Assembly (NCBI RefSeq): GCF_900169365.1
Contig: NZ_FXZH01000006.1
Coordinates: forward strand, 1-64,000
DNA length: 64,000 nucleotides
DNA from: Brevibacterium sp. 239c
Lineage (GTDB): Bacteria > Actinomycetota > Actinomycetes > Actinomycetales > Brevibacteriaceae
Reading direction: 5' to 3'
Shown: piece by piece, positions 34,481 to 43,320 of the stretch
How positions within the stretch are numbered: position 1 is the first letter of the stretch
Layout: every line of letters begins with the position of its first letter
The notes under the pieces: model-generated
Databases searched by the model: none
Seen by the model: the letters and a program-made list of their open reading frames with translations, nothing else
Told to the model about the DNA's origin: nothing
Translations under genes and position numbers: made by a program

Positions 34481-34539
34481 ACGGTTGGCATGTTCTCTTC
34501 GATCTGAGCACGACGATCGAAGAGAACATACCAATCGTT
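34481..34539. terminator. Long bidirectional hairpin between convergent genes
   Basis: A 15-base perfect stem (34490-34504, 34515-34529) with a 10-base loop continues outward to about 24 bases per arm with two mismatches. It is unusually AT-rich for this genome. It lies between the convergent MFS and SRPBCC genes. Confidence 0.75.
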
Positions 34540-34575
34540 TACGCATCCCGCACCGGCCTGCTTCGGTCGCCTGCT

Positions 34576-35064
34576 TCAGACTTTGACCAGCAGCTCGTCG
34601 ATCTGGTTGATCGCTCCGGTCGAGCCTTCGACGACGCCCATGTCGAGTACGGTCTTCAGACCCTCAAGGGAGTCGAAGGACGATTCGTAGGTGACGCGAG
34701 TGCCGCCCTCGATCGCTTCGAAGGTGTAGGTGTTAGTGCTACCCGGCATCGAATCGACTGCGTTGAAGTCTTCATCTGCGAAGTAGTCGCGAAAGACGAA
34801 GCGTGCAGGCTCCTCCACCGAGGAGACTTCCCAGAGCCCACAGAACTTCTCACCCTCTGGGCTGGTCATGTAGTAGGTGACCCTGCCGCCAGGAGTCAGC
34901 GAGTGGTCGACGACCGTGGCCGGATAGGTGGGTGGCCCCCAGACTCGCTCCAACTGGCGCGGGTCGGCGTAGACCTCCCAGACTCGCTCCGGCGTCGCCG
35001 CAAACTCAGCGACCAACGTCAGGGTCAGTGTCTCTTCATCATGAGTGGTGTCTAGAACTGGCAT
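34576..35064 (-). CDS. SRPBCC (AHSA1/START-like) domain protein
   Basis: The 162-residue protein is an activator-of-Hsp90-ATPase-like START-domain protein. It shows the family start L-V-A-E-F-A-A-T-P-E-R-V-W-E-V-Y-A-D-P, the W-G-P-P-T-Y-P segment, GGRVTYYM and a C-terminal helix ending NQIDELLVKV. Such domains form a helix-grip cavity for small hydrophobic ligands; the biochemical role in bacteria is mostly unknown. It follows the ArsR gene by 52 bp on the same strand, the standard arrangement for this pair, so it is presumably repressed by that regulator. A second, ruined pair of the same kind lies at 7431-7740. Confidence 0.9.
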   Translation of the reverse strand: MPVLDTTHDEETLTLTLVAEFAATPERVWEVYADPRQLERVWGPPTYPATVVDHSLTPGGRVTYYMTSPEGEKFCGLWEVSSVEEPARFVFRDYFADEDFNAVDSMPGSTNTYTFEAIEGGTRVTYESSFDSLEGLKTVLDMGVVEGSTGAINQIDELLVKV

Positions 35065-35116
35065 GGCTTCTCCTCGAATGTCTCATCTCCCGCCCAGTTG
35101 ACGGGATCGGGTCACT

Positions 35117-35458
35117 TCATCGACCGGCAGCCTCGTCGTCGGCAAGCAGGTCATCGATGCGCGCGACTCTCGCACGCCACATGTCCTCGAGCTCGTTCAG
35201 CAGCGACGCCGCGGTACGGATCGCTCTCATCTCGACTTGAGCGATCTGCGCCCTGCCGACCCGCCGCTTCGACACAAGTCCCGCGCGCTCAAGCACGGCA
35301 ACGTGCTTCTGCACCCCCGCGAAGCTCATCTCATAGGAGCCAGCGAGCTCGGACACCGAAAGCTCTTCATCCATGACACGCCGCACAATGTCCCGTCGCG
35401 TCCGATCGGCCAATGCGTGAAACATCGCATCCACCTGATCATCACGAAGATCTTCCAT
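35117..35458 (-). CDS. ArsR-family transcriptional regulator
   Basis: The 113-residue regulator starts at ATG 35458. Its winged-helix HTH reads MFHALADRTRRDIVRRV, LSVSELAGSYEMSFAGVQKH and VLERAGLVSKRRVGR, the pattern of the metal-independent ArsR group paired with SRPBCC genes. It has no CxC metal site, so it should not sense metals. An inverted repeat 12-29 bp upstream of the start codon probably is its operator. The longer frame extending to 35908 is excluded because it reads antisense to the TetR gene. The pair is likely autorepressed and responds to an unknown signal. Confidence 0.92.
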   Translation of the reverse strand: MEDLRDDQVDAMFHALADRTRRDIVRRVMDEELSVSELAGSYEMSFAGVQKHVAVLERAGLVSKRRVGRAQIAQVEMRAIRTAASLLNELEDMWRARVARIDDLLADDEAAGR

Positions 35459-35469
35459 GCCTCCAATCG

Positions 35470-35487
35470 TACAACCAGTTAGTTGTA
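35470..35487. promoter_or_regulatory. Probable ArsR operator
   Basis: TACAAC-CAGTTA-GTTGTA has six-base perfect arms and lies 12 bp upstream of the ArsR start codon. Its inner CCAGTTAG is also roughly symmetric. Position and symmetry suit autorepression. Confidence 0.5.
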
Positions 35488-35522
35488 TGTCAAGAACCCT
35501 CCGGAACCTATTGACTTGATGA

Positions 35523-35556
35523 TTGAACACGCGTTTAATATTAAACATGCGTTCAA
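35523..35556. promoter_or_regulatory. Probable TetR operator overlapping the start of the TetR gene
   Basis: TTGAACACGCGTTTAAT and ATTAAACATGCGTTCAA form a 34-bp inverted repeat with three mismatches per arm. It contains the likely -10 (TAATAT, 35536-35541), follows a TTGACT -35-like hexamer (35511-35516), and includes the ATG at 35547. Binding would block both promoter and start. Confidence 0.65.
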
Positions 35557-36371
35557 CACATGGTGATTCGAACTCGAAGAAGTCTGGCACAGAGAAGGAG
35601 CCGGACCCGGCTGGCGCGCGTTCAAGCCGCTCTCCCAATTCGTCTCCCGAGACAGCGGAGCGTATCCTCACGGCCGCCATCCAGGAGTTCGCCGAGCACG
35701 GATTTGCGAAGACGACGATCCGTTCCATCGCTTCGACGGCTGAGGTCTCTCCCGGCCTCGTCATCCACCATTTCGGCTCAAAGCAGGGTCTTCGCACGGC
35801 CTGTGATGACCACGTGTTCGAAGCCATCACCGATACGAAGTCCCGCAATGTCGAATATGCCTCCTTTGCTGTGCAGGCGATGTTCGAGGACCCTGCCATG
35901 ACCACCAACCTCAGCTACCTCATGAAGTCCCTGCTCGATCCCAGTGAACACGGGCAGCGCTATTTCGAGCATTACATCGACCTTGTCGAGAGCTACATCG
36001 CCCACGGCTTCGCCGGATACACGTTTCGACAAAGCGATGACCGCCGGGGCCAAGCAGCAACGATCGCGACCCTGGCTCTGGCCCCATCTCTCCTCGAACA
36101 CCGACTGCAGACGTCACTGGGCACGAACGACACAGCAGGGACGATGACGCGCCTTGCCCCTCATCTACTCGACCTCTACCTCAACGGAGCTCTCGCGACG
36201 GTCCCCGATGGTGCGAACCTCAGCGATATGGCCCCCGGCCCCAGCGACGGGAACAGCGACGGGAACAGCGACGGCCCCAGCGACGGCCCCAGCGACGGGA
36301 ACGCTGCAAGGACCCCTGACTCATCCGATTCCTCAGAACCCACAGATCCCCTTGGAGGCGATCAACTATGA
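35547..36371 (+). CDS. TetR-family repressor of the adjacent ABC exporter
   Basis: From ATG 35547 the protein has 274 residues. After a Ser/Pro/Lys-rich lead of about 38 residues comes the HTH ([40 protein letters not shown]), then the ligand-binding helices with [19 protein letters not shown]. The last 45 residues are a repetitive acidic tail of (P/N)SDG units. The -10-like element is about seven bases before the ATG, so the mRNA may be leaderless; a TTG at 35523 lies within the operator and is unlikely. The stop overlaps the exporter ATPase ATG. It should repress the operon until the exported compound binds. Confidence 0.88.
   Translation: MRSTHGDSNSKKSGTEKEPDPAGARSSRSPNSSPETAERILTAAIQEFAEHGFAKTTIRSIASTAEVSPGLVIHHFGSKQGLRTACDDHVFEAITDTKSRNVEYASFAVQAMFEDPAMTTNLSYLMKSLLDPSEHGQRYFEHYIDLVESYIAHGFAGYTFRQSDDRRGQAATIATLALAPSLLEHRLQTSLGTNDTAGTMTRLAPHLLDLYLNGALATVPDGANLSDMAPGPSDGNSDGNSDGPSDGPSDGNAARTPDSSDSSEPTDPLGGDQL
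36241..36300 (+). repeat. Five 12-bp tandem repeats in the TetR gene
   Basis: Five successive copies of a 12-bp unit with core AGCGACGG code for the SDG-x tail of the TetR protein. Units differ only at flanking positions (CC/AA and GA/CC). Because 12 is a multiple of three, copy number can change without frameshift. Confidence 0.8.
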
Positions 36372-37384
36372 CCACGACAACGAACATCCCAGCATCCGCC
36401 TCGGCGAGCCTTGCCCACGACACTGCAGCCATCTCCATGCGGGATGTGGTCAAGAGCTACGGCCGCGTACGCGCTCTCGACGGACTGTCCCTCGACGTCG
36501 CCCGCGGTGAGGTTCACGGCTTCCTCGGCCCGAATGGCGCGGGGAAGTCCACGACCATCAGAATTCTGTTGGGAATCCTCAAACACGATTCGGGCAGCAT
36601 CAGACTCCTCGGTGAAGACCCCTGGTCCAAGGCCGTGTCTCTGCACCGCAGACTCGCCTACGTTCCCGGCGACGTCGAACTGTGGCCCAGCCTGACCGGG
36701 GGCGAGGCAATCGACCTGTTCGCTCGGCTGCGCGGCGGAGTCGATACCCGCAGACGGAACGAACTCATCGAGCGCTTCGACCTCGATCCACGTAAGAGGG
36801 GCCGGACGTATTCGAAGGGCAATCGACAGAAGGTTGCGCTGATCTCCGCGCTGGCCTCCCACGTCGATCTTCTGCTCCTCGATGAGCCGACCGCCGGCCT
36901 CGACCCGCTCATGGAGGCCGTGTTCCAGCAGTGCATCAGAGAGGCGAAGGAGGAAGGCCGCACGGTTCTGCTATCGAGCCACATCCTTGCTCAGGTGGAG
37001 GCGCTGGCCGATCGTGTGTCGATCATCAGGTCCGGGACCATCGTCGAGTCCGGTGCTCTGGCAGACCTGCGTCACCTCTCGCGAACGACTGTCACAGTGC
37101 AGGTGGAATCGGACATTCCGCAATTGACTGACATGCCCGGCGTCCACGACCTGGTCCGGGAGGGACCACAGCTTCACTTCAGCGCCGATACCGCCGAGCT
37201 TCCTGCCATCATGCGCGCCCTCGGCGAGCACGACATACGATCGCTGACGGCCACTCCCCCGACGCTCGAACAGCTGTTGCTGCGCCACTACAGCGATCCC
37301 GGTGACGGTGGCAAACCCGGTGACGGTGGCAACCCTGTCGCCGGCAGCGCCGACCACGAAATCCTGACCAGGGAGGAATCATGA
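36368..37384 (+). CDS. Drug-type ABC exporter ATPase (DrrA-like)
   Basis: The 338-residue ATPase has Walker [10 protein letters not shown] at about 57-65, Q-loop region [17 protein letters not shown], the signature YSKGNRQKV (the divergent form seen in DrrA-like exporters), Walker [15 protein letters not shown] and the switch His in [13 protein letters not shown]. The C-terminal accessory domain ends in two GDGG(K/N)P repeats. It powers the permease encoded next, with which it overlaps by four bases, for outward transport of antibiotics or lipids. The TetR regulator gene precedes it, also overlapping by four bases. Confidence 0.93.
   Translation: MTTTTNIPASASASLAHDTAAISMRDVVKSYGRVRALDGLSLDVARGEVHGFLGPNGAGKSTTIRILLGILKHDSGSIRLLGEDPWSKAVSLHRRLAYVPGDVELWPSLTGGEAIDLFARLRGGVDTRRRNELIERFDLDPRKRGRTYSKGNRQKVALISALASHVDLLLLDEPTAGLDPLMEAVFQQCIREAKEEGRTVLLSSHILAQVEALADRVSIIRSGTIVESGALADLRHLSRTTVTVQVESDIPQLTDMPGVHDLVREGPQLHFSADTAELPAIMRALGEHDIRSLTATPPTLEQLLLRHYSDPGDGGKPGDGGNPVAGSADHEILTREES
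37298..37333 (+). repeat. Two 18-bp tandem repeats at the end of the exporter ATPase gene
   Basis: CCCGGTGACGGTGGCAA(A/C) occurs at 37298-37315 and 37316-37333, coding for PGDGG(K/N) twice in the C-terminal tail. Confidence 0.8.
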
Positions 37385-39102
37385 CGCTGCAGACGAGCTC
37401 CGGGGACAGTTCCACACGCGGCCCCTCGGGGCACGAGACCTCGGTGCACAATCACACCCGCTATGGCCGTCATGCCGAGGATCGCTCAGGATCTGAGGTG
37501 GCAGGGTTGTGGACCCTGCTCAGACTCATGGTCAGACGAGACCGGTGGCGAGCGCCCATCTGGATTCTCAGCCTCACAGTTCTGACTGCCTACTTCGCGA
37601 ATGCGATCGCTGTTGTCATGGATGGCGACACTCTCGCATCGATGGTGGTGTTCGCGAAGAATCCCGTGATGGGGCTGATCACCGGCCCCGGCTATGGGAT
37701 GGATGACATCACGATTCCGCGCTTCGTCGTTGGCATGTACGGAGTCTTCCTCATGCTCGGTGCCGCCCTCATGTCGATCCAGACGATGACCAGGCACACT
37801 CGCGCCGAGGAGCAGACCGGCCGGGCGGAGCTGATTCGGGCGAATGTCACTGGTCGCCATACTCAGCTTCTCTCCGCTTTGATTCTCACCCTGGTGATGA
37901 ACCTTGTGGCCGGGTTCCTCATGTCACTGGCGTTCTTCTTCTCCGAGGCGAAGCCGGAGCCCTTCACCTCCGCGCTCCTCTTCGGTGCAAGCATCGCCGC
38001 AGCAGGGTGCGTATTCGCCGCGATCTCCGCAGTCACAGTGCAGCTGACGTCGTTCGCCCGCGCAGCCTCGGGCATCGCAGGTGCGGTGCTGGCCGCAGCA
38101 TTCGTCACCCGCGGTCTCGGCGACATGTCGGCCGTGGCTGGCGGCGATCTGTCGTGGTTGTCCTGGCTCTCCCCTCTGGGATGGTCACAGCAGACGGCAC
38201 CGTACACTCTCGACAGGTGGGCTCCGCTGCTGCTGTCGGCCGCGGCTGTGATCGTCCTCGTCCCTTTAGGCCTGTTCTTCCAAGCCCGCCGTGACCTGTC
38301 GGCGGGGATCTTCGCCGACCGCCTCGGTCGAGCCCACGCTTCAGCTGCACTGTCTACGAGCCTGGGATTGGCGTTGCGGCTGCAGCGGTCGAGCCTGACC
38401 TGGTGGTCGGTCGGCGTCTTCGTCATGGCGATGATCTTCGGATCCTTCACCGGAGCTATGAAAGAAGGAGCAGCAGGAATGCCCAAGGAGATCCTCGACC
38501 TCATGGGTGGTTCACGTGGGATCGTCGACGGATACATCGGCTACATGGCCCTCTACTTCGCCATGATCGTCGCCGCCTATGCGATCATCGCCGCCTCAGG
38601 TCTGCGGGCCGAAGAATCGGGTTTCCGCACGGAACCTGTACTCGCCACGGCCGTGGGGCGTGGCCGGTGGGTGCTGTCGTGGACGCTCGTAACTCTGCTC
38701 GGATCACTCTGGCTCATGACCCTGGCAGGTGTGGGCGAAGGACTGGGCACGGCTGCATCGACCGGAGACTGGTCATTGCTGGGGCCGGCAGTCCTCGGCC
38801 ACGTCGCTCAGACCGCCTCCGTGTGGGTTCTGCTCGGGCTCACTCTTGCGCTCTATGGAATCGCACCGAGGCTGCAGGGACTGGTCTGGATCATCTTCGT
38901 CTACAGTGCCGGCATGGCCCTGTTCGGTCAGATGATGCGCCTCGACGACGCAGTCCTCGACACCTCTGTGTTCGTCCACATCGGGCAGTACCCAGCCCAG
39001 GATCTGTCCGCCGAGGCGGTTGTGGTCCTGACCGCGGCCACAGCGGTTCTCGTTGCCCTAGCGGTGCTCGGATTTCGACGCAGGAACCTCATCACGGCGT
39101 GA
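37381..39102 (+). CDS. ABC exporter permease (polyketide-antibiotic-exporter type)
   Basis: The 573-residue protein has a polar start of about 45 residues and about twelve hydrophobic helices in two halves of six, the layout of the large permeases paired with DrrA-like ATPases in actinobacterial antibiotic exporters. After helix one it has [16 protein letters not shown], and the long extracytoplasmic loop [20 protein letters not shown] lies at the start of the second half, both typical. Its ATG overlaps the ATPase stop. The exported compound is unknown; no biosynthetic genes are adjacent, so resistance or self-made lipid export are both possible. Confidence 0.88.
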   Translation: MTLQTSSGDSSTRGPSGHETSVHNHTRYGRHAEDRSGSEVAGLWTLLRLMVRRDRWRAPIWILSLTVLTAYFANAIAVVMDGDTLASMVVFAKNPVMGLITGPGYGMDDITIPRFVVGMYGVFLMLGAALMSIQTMTRHTRAEEQTGRAELIRANVTGRHTQLLSALILTLVMNLVAGFLMSLAFFFSEAKPEPFTSALLFGASIAAAGCVFAAISAVTVQLTSFARAASGIAGAVLAAAFVTRGLGDMSAVAGGDLSWLSWLSPLGWSQQTAPYTLDRWAPLLLSAAAVIVLVPLGLFFQARRDLSAGIFADRLGRAHASAALSTSLGLALRLQRSSLTWWSVGVFVMAMIFGSFTGAMKEGAAGMPKEILDLMGGSRGIVDGYIGYMALYFAMIVAAYAIIAASGLRAEESGFRTEPVLATAVGRGRWVLSWTLVTLLGSLWLMTLAGVGEGLGTAASTGDWSLLGPAVLGHVAQTASVWVLLGLTLALYGIAPRLQGLVWIIFVYSAGMALFGQMMRLDDAVLDTSVFVHIGQYPAQDLSAEAVVVLTAATAVLVALAVLGFRRRNLITA

Positions 39103-39262
39103 GCGGCACCTCGACTGCCTGCCTTCAGCTTTCTCACCACCGAATTCAACCAATATGTGCACTGTCAAGTAATCGGCGTGCGCTATTCCATCGACCACAC
39201 CGGCCGAGTACTATTTTCAAATATGATGAGTGCCTTCTCAAAGATGAGTGGAGCCATGCACA

Positions 39263-40567
39263 ATGGCTGTTCATACGACTGATGTTCTGGTCATCGGTGC
39301 GGGTCCGACGGGGATCGGCGCCGCAGTCCGGCTTCGTGAAAAGGGCGTCGAACACATCGTCGTCGATTCCGCAGACCGGTTCGGCGGCATGGCCGCTTCG
39401 CACACGGACGACAATGGCTTCACGTGGGATCTCGGTGGGCATGTCATCCACAGTCATTTCCCGGAATTCGATGACGCTGTTGCGCGCAGCCGTGCTCGGA
39501 TGCGCGAGGTGGTGAGGAACGGTGCGGTGTGGATGTCCGGTGATGACATCAAATCATTCATTCCGACTCCGGTGCAGGCTCAGCTTGAATCCTGGCCCAC
39601 AGACCTCGAGCCGGACAAACCTGCTGCAAACCTGGCGGAGTACTACCGCAATACCTTCGGTCAGCGACTCACAGACACTTTCTTCACCGGCTACAACGAG
39701 AAGATGTGGACTGTACCTTTGTCGCAGGTCGATCATCAGTGGACCTCACTGCGCAGCGGAGGCAAGAGCCGAAACGTTCCGCAGATGGGTTTGGCTGACG
39801 ACTTTCGCCCCAATCAGGAGACTTTCCCCTACCCAGTCGGCGGCAGCGGCACCCTGTGGTCAGCGATCGTAGCCAATCTGGCAGATGCCAGTGCCTTTCG
39901 TCTCGGAGCTCATGTGGAGAGGATCGAACCTGAACTCCACCGAGCCCACTTGGCAAGCGGAGAAATCATCGCCTACCGTCACTGCATCAGTTCGGCTCCG
40001 GTGACCTGGCTCATCGACTCCCTGCCGCCGCAGGCGAAGCGAGATACTCTGCAGGCCAGTGCCCAGCTGGCGATCGGACTCGGGTTCAGAGGACAGGCAC
40101 CTGAGGTCCTCAGTGACAAGAGCTGGATCTACTGTCCGGACAAGTCCGTGCCGTGGTTTCGGGCAACAATGCTGTCCAACTACGATCCCCTCAATGCTGG
40201 TCAGGGGCGCTGGAACATCCTGCTCGAGGTCACCGGCAAGAATGGGGGTCCTGTCGATCCCGCTCAGGCCGTCGATGAGTGCCTGGCGGGATTCGCTCGG
40301 ATCGGAGCGGATCTGGATTCCATCGAATCGATCTGGACCCACCGCATCGATCGCGGCTATCCCATCCCCACTCTGGGCCGCGACGATATCTTGGAGTCCG
40401 CCGACGAGGACCTGAGATCACACGATATCTATAGTCGCGGCAGGTTCGGTGGCTGGCGGTATGAATCGTGCAACCAGGACTACTCCTACATGCAGGGCCG
40501 ACAGGCCGTTGACGCTATCTACGACGGCACCCCCGAGGCTGTCTACTGGCACCCTGAGCAGTTTTGA
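39263..40567 (+). CDS. FAD-dependent oxidoreductase of the protoporphyrinogen oxidase/UDP-galactopyranose mutase-like group
   Basis: The 434-residue protein begins with an FAD-binding Rossmann motif (VLVIGAGPTGIGAAVRLRE, then VDSADRFGGMA) and has the GGHVIHSH segment that places a histidine near the flavin in UDP-galactopyranose-mutase-like enzymes, a YNEKMW-x-V-P-L segment and an R-Y/F-G-G-W-R-Y-E C-terminal flavin contact. ATG 39263 follows GGAG by nine bases; GTG 39248 is an alternative. Relatives often sit in glycan clusters and are annotated as protoporphyrinogen oxidase or amine oxidase without proof. Its position at the edge of the glycopolymer locus suggests action on a sugar intermediate, but heme synthesis cannot be excluded. 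Confidence 0.75.
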   Translation: MAVHTTDVLVIGAGPTGIGAAVRLREKGVEHIVVDSADRFGGMAASHTDDNGFTWDLGGHVIHSHFPEFDDAVARSRARMREVVRNGAVWMSGDDIKSFIPTPVQAQLESWPTDLEPDKPAANLAEYYRNTFGQRLTDTFFTGYNEKMWTVPLSQVDHQWTSLRSGGKSRNVPQMGLADDFRPNQETFPYPVGGSGTLWSAIVANLADASAFRLGAHVERIEPELHRAHLASGEIIAYRHCISSAPVTWLIDSLPPQAKRDTLQASAQLAIGLGFRGQAPEVLSDKSWIYCPDKSVPWFRATMLSNYDPLNAGQGRWNILLEVTGKNGGPVDPAQAVDECLAGFARIGADLDSIESIWTHRIDRGYPIPTLGRDDILESADEDLRSHDIYSRGRFGGWRYESCNQDYSYMQGRQAVDAIYDGTPEAVYWHPEQF

Positions 40568-40604
40568 ATATGTCACCGATCCGCTGGTGAGGTCGGGCAC
40601 TGGA

Positions 40605-41069
40605 ATGTCAGCTGCGCGAGCACGGACGACCCGGATCCGCTTGGCCACCTGGTTTCTTCTCCTTTATGCCGCGGTGCTGGCCATCGTCCTGTTCTCTCCC
40701 ATACCCGTGGACAGTCTCTTCTCTTCAGGGCTCGACGATGGGCTCTCCTGGGCTCAGGCTCATGGTGCCCCGGGCTTCGTCGACTATGCGTTCGTCGAGT
40801 TCACAGCGAATATCCTGGCCTTCGTTCCGATCGGCTGCATCGGAGTCCTTGCCTTCGGTTCCCACCGGTGGGAGTGGGTCGTGCTCTTGGGCATCGTGGC
40901 CTCCGCCACGGTCGAACTCACGCAGGCCCTGTTTCTCTCCGCCCGCACAGCCAGCCTCGCCGATATTCTCGCAAACAGCCTCGGCGTGCTGGTCGGGGCG
41001 CTGGCGTGCTGGCTGTGGGGCCATAGGCGTGAAGGGACCGCAAAGAAGCGAGCGCAGTTCAGCTATTGA
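40605..41069 (+). CDS. VanZ-family membrane protein
   Basis: The 154-residue protein has four hydrophobic helices (LATWFLLLYAAVLAIVLFSP, FTANILAFVPIGCIGVLAF, WVVLLGIVASATVELTQALF, ADILANSLGVLVGALACWLW). Together these give the VanZ pattern, including the N-I-L-x-F-x-P-x-G and the E-x-x-Q-x-x-F...R-x-x-x-x-x-D-x-x-x-N-x-x-G motifs. VanZ gives low-level teicoplanin resistance, and family members are thought to alter the cell wall or lipid carriers. The start at 40605 is the first with a plausible upstream GAGG. The 3' end overlaps the convergent LuxR gene by 11 bp. Confidence 0.85.
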   Translation: MSAARARTTRIRLATWFLLLYAAVLAIVLFSPIPVDSLFSSGLDDGLSWAQAHGAPGFVDYAFVEFTANILAFVPIGCIGVLAFGSHRWEWVVLLGIVASATVELTQALFLSARTASLADILANSLGVLVGALACWLWGHRREGTAKKRAQFSY

Positions 41070-43320
41070 GGAAGCCGAGCAGCTGAGCCTGATCGACGAC
41101 CTCGGCTCTGCTCGTCACTCCGAACTTATGGTAAAGGGCGGAGAGACGATTCTTGACCGTGCCGGTGACTTGTTGGAGCTCAACAGAGATCTCCATGATC
41201 GACAATCCTTGGGCAAGGAGTCCGAGGAGCTTCGCCTCACCGTCGGTCAGCTGCGGCATCGACGCTTCATCCACCGAGATCGCTCCGACCTCGCGCAGTC
41301 GGAAGAAGAGATCATCCTTGCTGCGGAAGTATCCACCGAAGACCGCGAAAGCACGGTCCCACTCCTCCGCATCTGCGGTCAGATCAAGGAGACCAAGCCG
41401 ATCCGGTCTCGGGAGGGACGCGATGGGCAGCAGGGAATTCACCCAGATGGAAAGCCCAAGGGCCGTGAGGAACTCGGCACGTGCCTCGGCGGTCTGGCCG
41501 GTCCGCAGCAGCGCTGTCGCCTTCAGCGCCGCCAGCGATGCACGGCTCTGCGGAGTCAGATACTGATGGTAGAACCACTTGTCCGCCAACACGACCACAT
41601 TCTCATATCGGCCGGCGATGAGCTCCACCTGAACGCTGAGGACGATGCGCAGATCGGAGGCCACCGACATGTGCTCGAGCTCCGACTCGGCCCATTTCAG
41701 CTGGCCGAGCCCGATGTGGACCATGCTTCGGCTCGCTCCCAACAGGTCTCTGCCCTTGCCCGAAATCGAAGTGCTGTCGTGAGGTCTGCCGACGCAGTCA
41801 TTCGACAGCAGCAGTTCGGGAGGAGTGCTCGCGCCGAGGATCGCGATGCTGACGCTGATGACGGGAAGGTAGACCCACAGCGGGCCAAGGTTCGCACATG
41901 CGGCCAGCAGTTCGTATTCCTGCCTGGCCCGGTCCAGATCGAGCCGGTCGAGGGCACGCAGTGCAGCAGCGATGTGGGTTGCCGGGAAAACCATTTCACC
42001 GATGATGTTGGGCAGGCTGAATTCGTCGAACAGCCATTCCAGATGCCGATCGGCTCGTTCGTTGTCGCCGCTGACCGTCGCCACGAGTGCTGTCCACGCG
42101 CCAATCGCAGGCAGAAGGAAATCACCATCGACATGTCGCTCGTCGGCGACGAGTTCGAGTTCGTGCAGAATCGACAATGCCCGGCGCGGTTCGGACGAGT
42201 GGAACATTGAGATCGCGGTCAGGAGTCTGATGATCAGGAGGCTACGATGACCACCGTGCTCTCCCGACCACTGCAATCCTGCCTGCGCAGCCTGTGCATG
42301 ATCTCCCGACTGCGCCAGGCCGACGAGGCGACGGATCTTTCCGAAACAGCCAAGCGGGGACTCGGCCTCGTCCTGGGCCAAGTTCTGGGGTGGGCCGGGG
42401 GTGATGGTTTCGGAGAAGAAGCGCCGCATCCGACCGCTGCGAGACTCCTCCACGAGTGCATCTCGGGTCGTTTCGACCGTGATGACGTTGTTCTGACGCG
42501 TCAGCAAGCTGTCCGCGAGCGAAGACAGGGCGGACAATTCGGGTTCCTGCTCGAGTACCTGCGCGGGCAGACCTGAATAGGCTGCGCATACCGCGCGAGG
42601 GGCGAGGAGGAACATCGGCAGTCCGATAGTCTCCTGCAGACGCACGAGGACTGACCACAGGCCATTTCTTCGCGCCAGCTCGGTGACGTCGGCGAGGACC
42701 TGCGGATCGACGGACTGAGACTTTTCAAGATGATCGACCAGCGCTCCAGCGAGGTCGTCGACGACACTTGAATAGTTCTCCCATTCCGAGGCGCTGCGAC
42801 GAAGTGCCGCCGCCAAAAAGACAGGTACGTGCAGATACTTCCGGCCGGATTCTTCTCGGTCGAGGACGAGGATTCCTGCCATCTGCAGGCGCATGAGGAC
42901 CCCCTCCGCATCGTGGAGACTGCTGTCACCGAGGTCCAGCGAACGTATCGAGGAGAGGCTCAGCAGCGCGGTCGGCTTGGTGAAAGACGTCATCTGCGAT
43001 AGCAGGAAGGCAATCTTCTCATCGCTGTCAGTGAGCCCGAGCTCAGGAAGTGACGCCAGCTGGGCCACATAGTCAGCGAAGCTCGTCGAAGTCATATCCG
43101 CCGGCAGCTCGGTGTGTTCGGCGATCTCGAGCACCGTTCGGGTTAGGCTCTTCCAGCCGCCGGTGGCGTGGTAGAGCTCAGCGGCGAATTCGGCCCCTGA
43201 TCGGTCCGGGTGCGACCCGATTGCAGCCGGGTGAGCTGATCCGGCGAGACCGAGCTCGCGTACGTATTCCTCGGGGCTCCGGCTTCGGTCCGAGTTCGCG
43301 GCTCCTGCAAAGACGTTCAC
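41059..43320 (-). CDS. Large LuxR-type regulator without a visible ATPase site
   Basis: The 753-residue protein ends in a LuxR HTH (LTDGEAKLLGLLAQGLSIME, GTVKNRLSALYHKFGVTSRA). The first 690 residues are helical and Leu/Ala-rich and resemble the repeat region of MalT-like regulators, but I find no Walker A motif; the protein begins within what would be a post-ATPase segment (ATGGWKSLTRTVLEIAEHTE). It may sense a partner through its repeats. The start overlaps the LCP gene stop by four bases (ATGA), so it is cotranslated with the glycopolymer genes and is their last gene. Feedback control of the locus is inferred. Confidence 0.85.
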   Translation of the reverse strand: MNVFAGAANSDRSRSPEEYVRELGLAGSAHPAAIGSHPDRSGAEFAAELYHATGGWKSLTRTVLEIAEHTELPADMTSTSFADYVAQLASLPELGLTDSDEKIAFLLSQMTSFTKPTALLSLSSIRSLDLGDSSLHDAEGVLMRLQMAGILVLDREESGRKYLHVPVFLAAALRRSASEWENYSSVVDDLAGALVDHLEKSQSVDPQVLADVTELARRNGLWSVLVRLQETIGLPMFLLAPRAVCAAYSGLPAQVLEQEPELSALSSLADSLLTRQNNVITVETTRDALVEESRSGRMRRFFSETITPGPPQNLAQDEAESPLGCFGKIRRLVGLAQSGDHAQAAQAGLQWSGEHGGHRSLLIIRLLTAISMFHSSEPRRALSILHELELVADERHVDGDFLLPAIGAWTALVATVSGDNERADRHLEWLFDEFSLPNIIGEMVFPATHIAAALRALDRLDLDRARQEYELLAACANLGPLWVYLPVISVSIAILGASTPPELLLSNDCVGRPHDSTSISGKGRDLLGASRSMVHIGLGQLKWAESELEHMSVASDLRIVLSVQVELIAGRYENVVVLADKWFYHQYLTPQSRASLAALKATALLRTGQTAEARAEFLTALGLSIWVNSLLPIASLPRPDRLGLLDLTADAEEWDRAFAVFGGYFRSKDDLFFRLREVGAISVDEASMPQLTDGEAKLLGLLAQGLSIMEISVELQQVTGTVKNRLSALYHKFGVTSRAEVVDQAQLLGFLNS

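Noticed and set aside
40666-42210. A 514-codon plus-strand frame overlapping VanZ and LuxR genes
   Set aside because: It shares its first part with VanZ in another frame and runs antisense to the LuxR-type gene; there is no ribosome site or recognisable motif.
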